Assembly: GCA_018842655.1 (NCBI GenBank)
Contig: JAGTWN010000004.1
Coordinates: forward strand, 2,356,001-2,420,000
Origin: Candidatus Pantoea haifensis
Lineage (GTDB): Bacteria > Pseudomonadota > Gammaproteobacteria > Enterobacterales > Enterobacteriaceae
Length of the DNA stretch: 64,000 nucleotides
Direction: 5' to 3'
The translations under genes and the position numbers were made by a program. Positions 63,134 through 64,000 of the stretch are shown here, piece by piece (within the stretch, counting starts at the first letter, position 1; each line of letters begins with the position of its first letter). The notes beneath the pieces were generated by a model that was given only the letters and a program-made list of their open reading frames with translations, did no database searches and was not told where the DNA came from.

Positions 63134-64000
63134 TCAATTTCCACGAATGGTTTTAATGATGTTAGTGGTAGAAATGCCATCTTCGAAGTTCAGCACCCGT
63201 ACATCGCCACCATTTGCCCAGACTTCTTTGCTGCCAGCAATATCTTCCGGTTTGTAATCACCGCCCTTAACCAGCAGATCAGGCAGGATCCCAGCGATCA
63301 ATCGCTGTGGCGTATCTTCTTCAAACGCGACCACCCAATCCACCGCTTCGAGCGCACCTAAAACAATCATGCGATTTTCCAGCGGATTAACCGGACGGCT
63401 TTCACCTTTAAGTCGTTTGGTTGAGGCATCGCTGTTCACCGCGACAATCAGGCGATCACCCAGTTTGCGAGCATTCGCAAGATAAGACACGTGGCCCGCA
63501 TGTAAAATGTCAAACACGCCGTTCGTCATCACCACTTTTTCGCCACGCTTGCGCGCCATCTCAACCGCAACTTTCAACGCCGCTTCATTCATGATGCCGA
63601 AACCCTGCTCCGGGCGCGCATGAATAGCATTTTCCAGTTCAATCGTGCTGACCGTTGACGTACCCAGCTTACCTACCACGACGCCAGCCGCCGCGTTGGC
63701 AAGGAAACAGGCTTCTTCCAGTGAATTACCGGCTGCCAATGTTGCCGCTAATACGCCAATTACCGTATCGCCTGCCCCGGTGACGTCATATACTTCCTGC
63801 GCCTGCGTAGGTAAATGCAGCAGGGCTTTACCAGGCTGCAGTAGCGTCATGCCATTTTCTGAACGTGTTACCAGCAGCGCCGACAATTCATAATCTTCGA
63901 TTAACTGCATGCCGCGCGTGACGATATCCTCTTCGCTTTTGCATTTGCCCGCTACCGCTTCGAACTCAGACAGGTTAGGCGTCAGCAACGTAGCGCCGCG
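63134..64000 (-). CDS. hldE: Bifunctional heptose-7-phosphate kinase / heptose-1-phosphate adenylyltransferase, partial
   Basis: Makes ADP-heptose for the lipopolysaccharide inner core. Only the C-terminal part of the kinase domain ([33 protein letters not shown] with the catalytic aspartate in GAGD) and the whole nucleotidyltransferase domain ([16 protein letters not shown]) are inside the window. The open frame continues beyond position 64000. Frame intact here. Confidence 0.96.
   Translation of the reverse strand, partial: RGATLLTPNLSEFEAVAGKCKSEEDIVTRGMQLIEDYELSALLVTRSENGMTLLQPGKALLHLPTQAQEVYDVTGAGDTVIGVLAATLAAGNSLEEACFLANAAAGVVVGKLGTSTVSTIELENAIHARPEQGFGIMNEAALKVAVEMARKRGEKVVMTNGVFDILHAGHVSYLANARKLGDRLIVAVNSDASTKRLKGESRPVNPLENRMIVLGALEAVDWVVAFEEDTPQRLIAGILPDLLVKGGDYKPEDIAGSKEVWANGGDVRVLNFEDGISTTNIIKTIRGN

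Overview
The window is a chromosomal segment of an enterobacterium. The 3' half keeps the familiar Enterobacterales order exbD-exbB / metC-yghB-yqhC-dkgA / ftsP-plsC-parC / mdaB-ygiN / parE-yqiA-cpdA-yqiB-nudF / tolC-ygiB-ygiC-ygiD-zupT-ribB-ubiK-hldE, and the left end has prfC next to osmY. Protein similarity to E. coli is high but not identical, and several modules E. coli lacks at these places (Anbu cluster, Csu-like pili, OlsF-like ornithine-lipid synthase, TRAP transporter) point to the Erwiniaceae side (Pantoea/Erwinia-like). The genus is an inference, not read from a marker gene.

Layout. 1-4467: osmY (start only), prfC, an M20 amidohydrolase and the YjiG/YjiH membrane pair. 4941-10476: ferritin ftnA, then a sugar module (GH31 glycosidase, MFS transporter, divergent LacI regulator). 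10473-13320: a large PAS-PAS-PAS-PAS-GGDEF-EAL protein. 13582-19250: an ABC importer preceded by three PhoB-type heptamers at exact 11-bp spacing, and upstream of it a fused acyltransferase/GNAT protein resembling OlsF; together they look like a phosphate-stress cluster. 19353-23235: the four-gene Anbu (proteasome-like) operon, with a cupin gene beyond it. 24263-28612: two adjacent MHYT-GGDEF-EAL paralogues, the second with a degenerate EAL loop. 29148-34407: archaic (Csu-type) chaperone-usher pilus operon. 34404-40570: a citrate/tricarballylate-like MFS transporter, exbBD with a Fur-like box, and a TRAP transporter wedged between exbB and metC. 40705-64000: the conserved housekeeping block, with yqhD missing beside yqhC/dkgA, a mar/sox/rob-type box at tolC, and an FMN riboswitch ahead of ribB.

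The most important technical observation is that about 24 places need a one-base correction to restore a full-length family protein. All but one are apparent one-base deletions, and most lie in short homopolymers. Affected genes include essential ones (parE three times, plsC twice). This is the signature of homopolymer under-calling in the sequencing or assembly, so I annotate these loci as single genes with corrected ends and do not treat them as real pseudogenes.

No rRNA, tRNA, CRISPR array, transposase or prophage gene was recognised.
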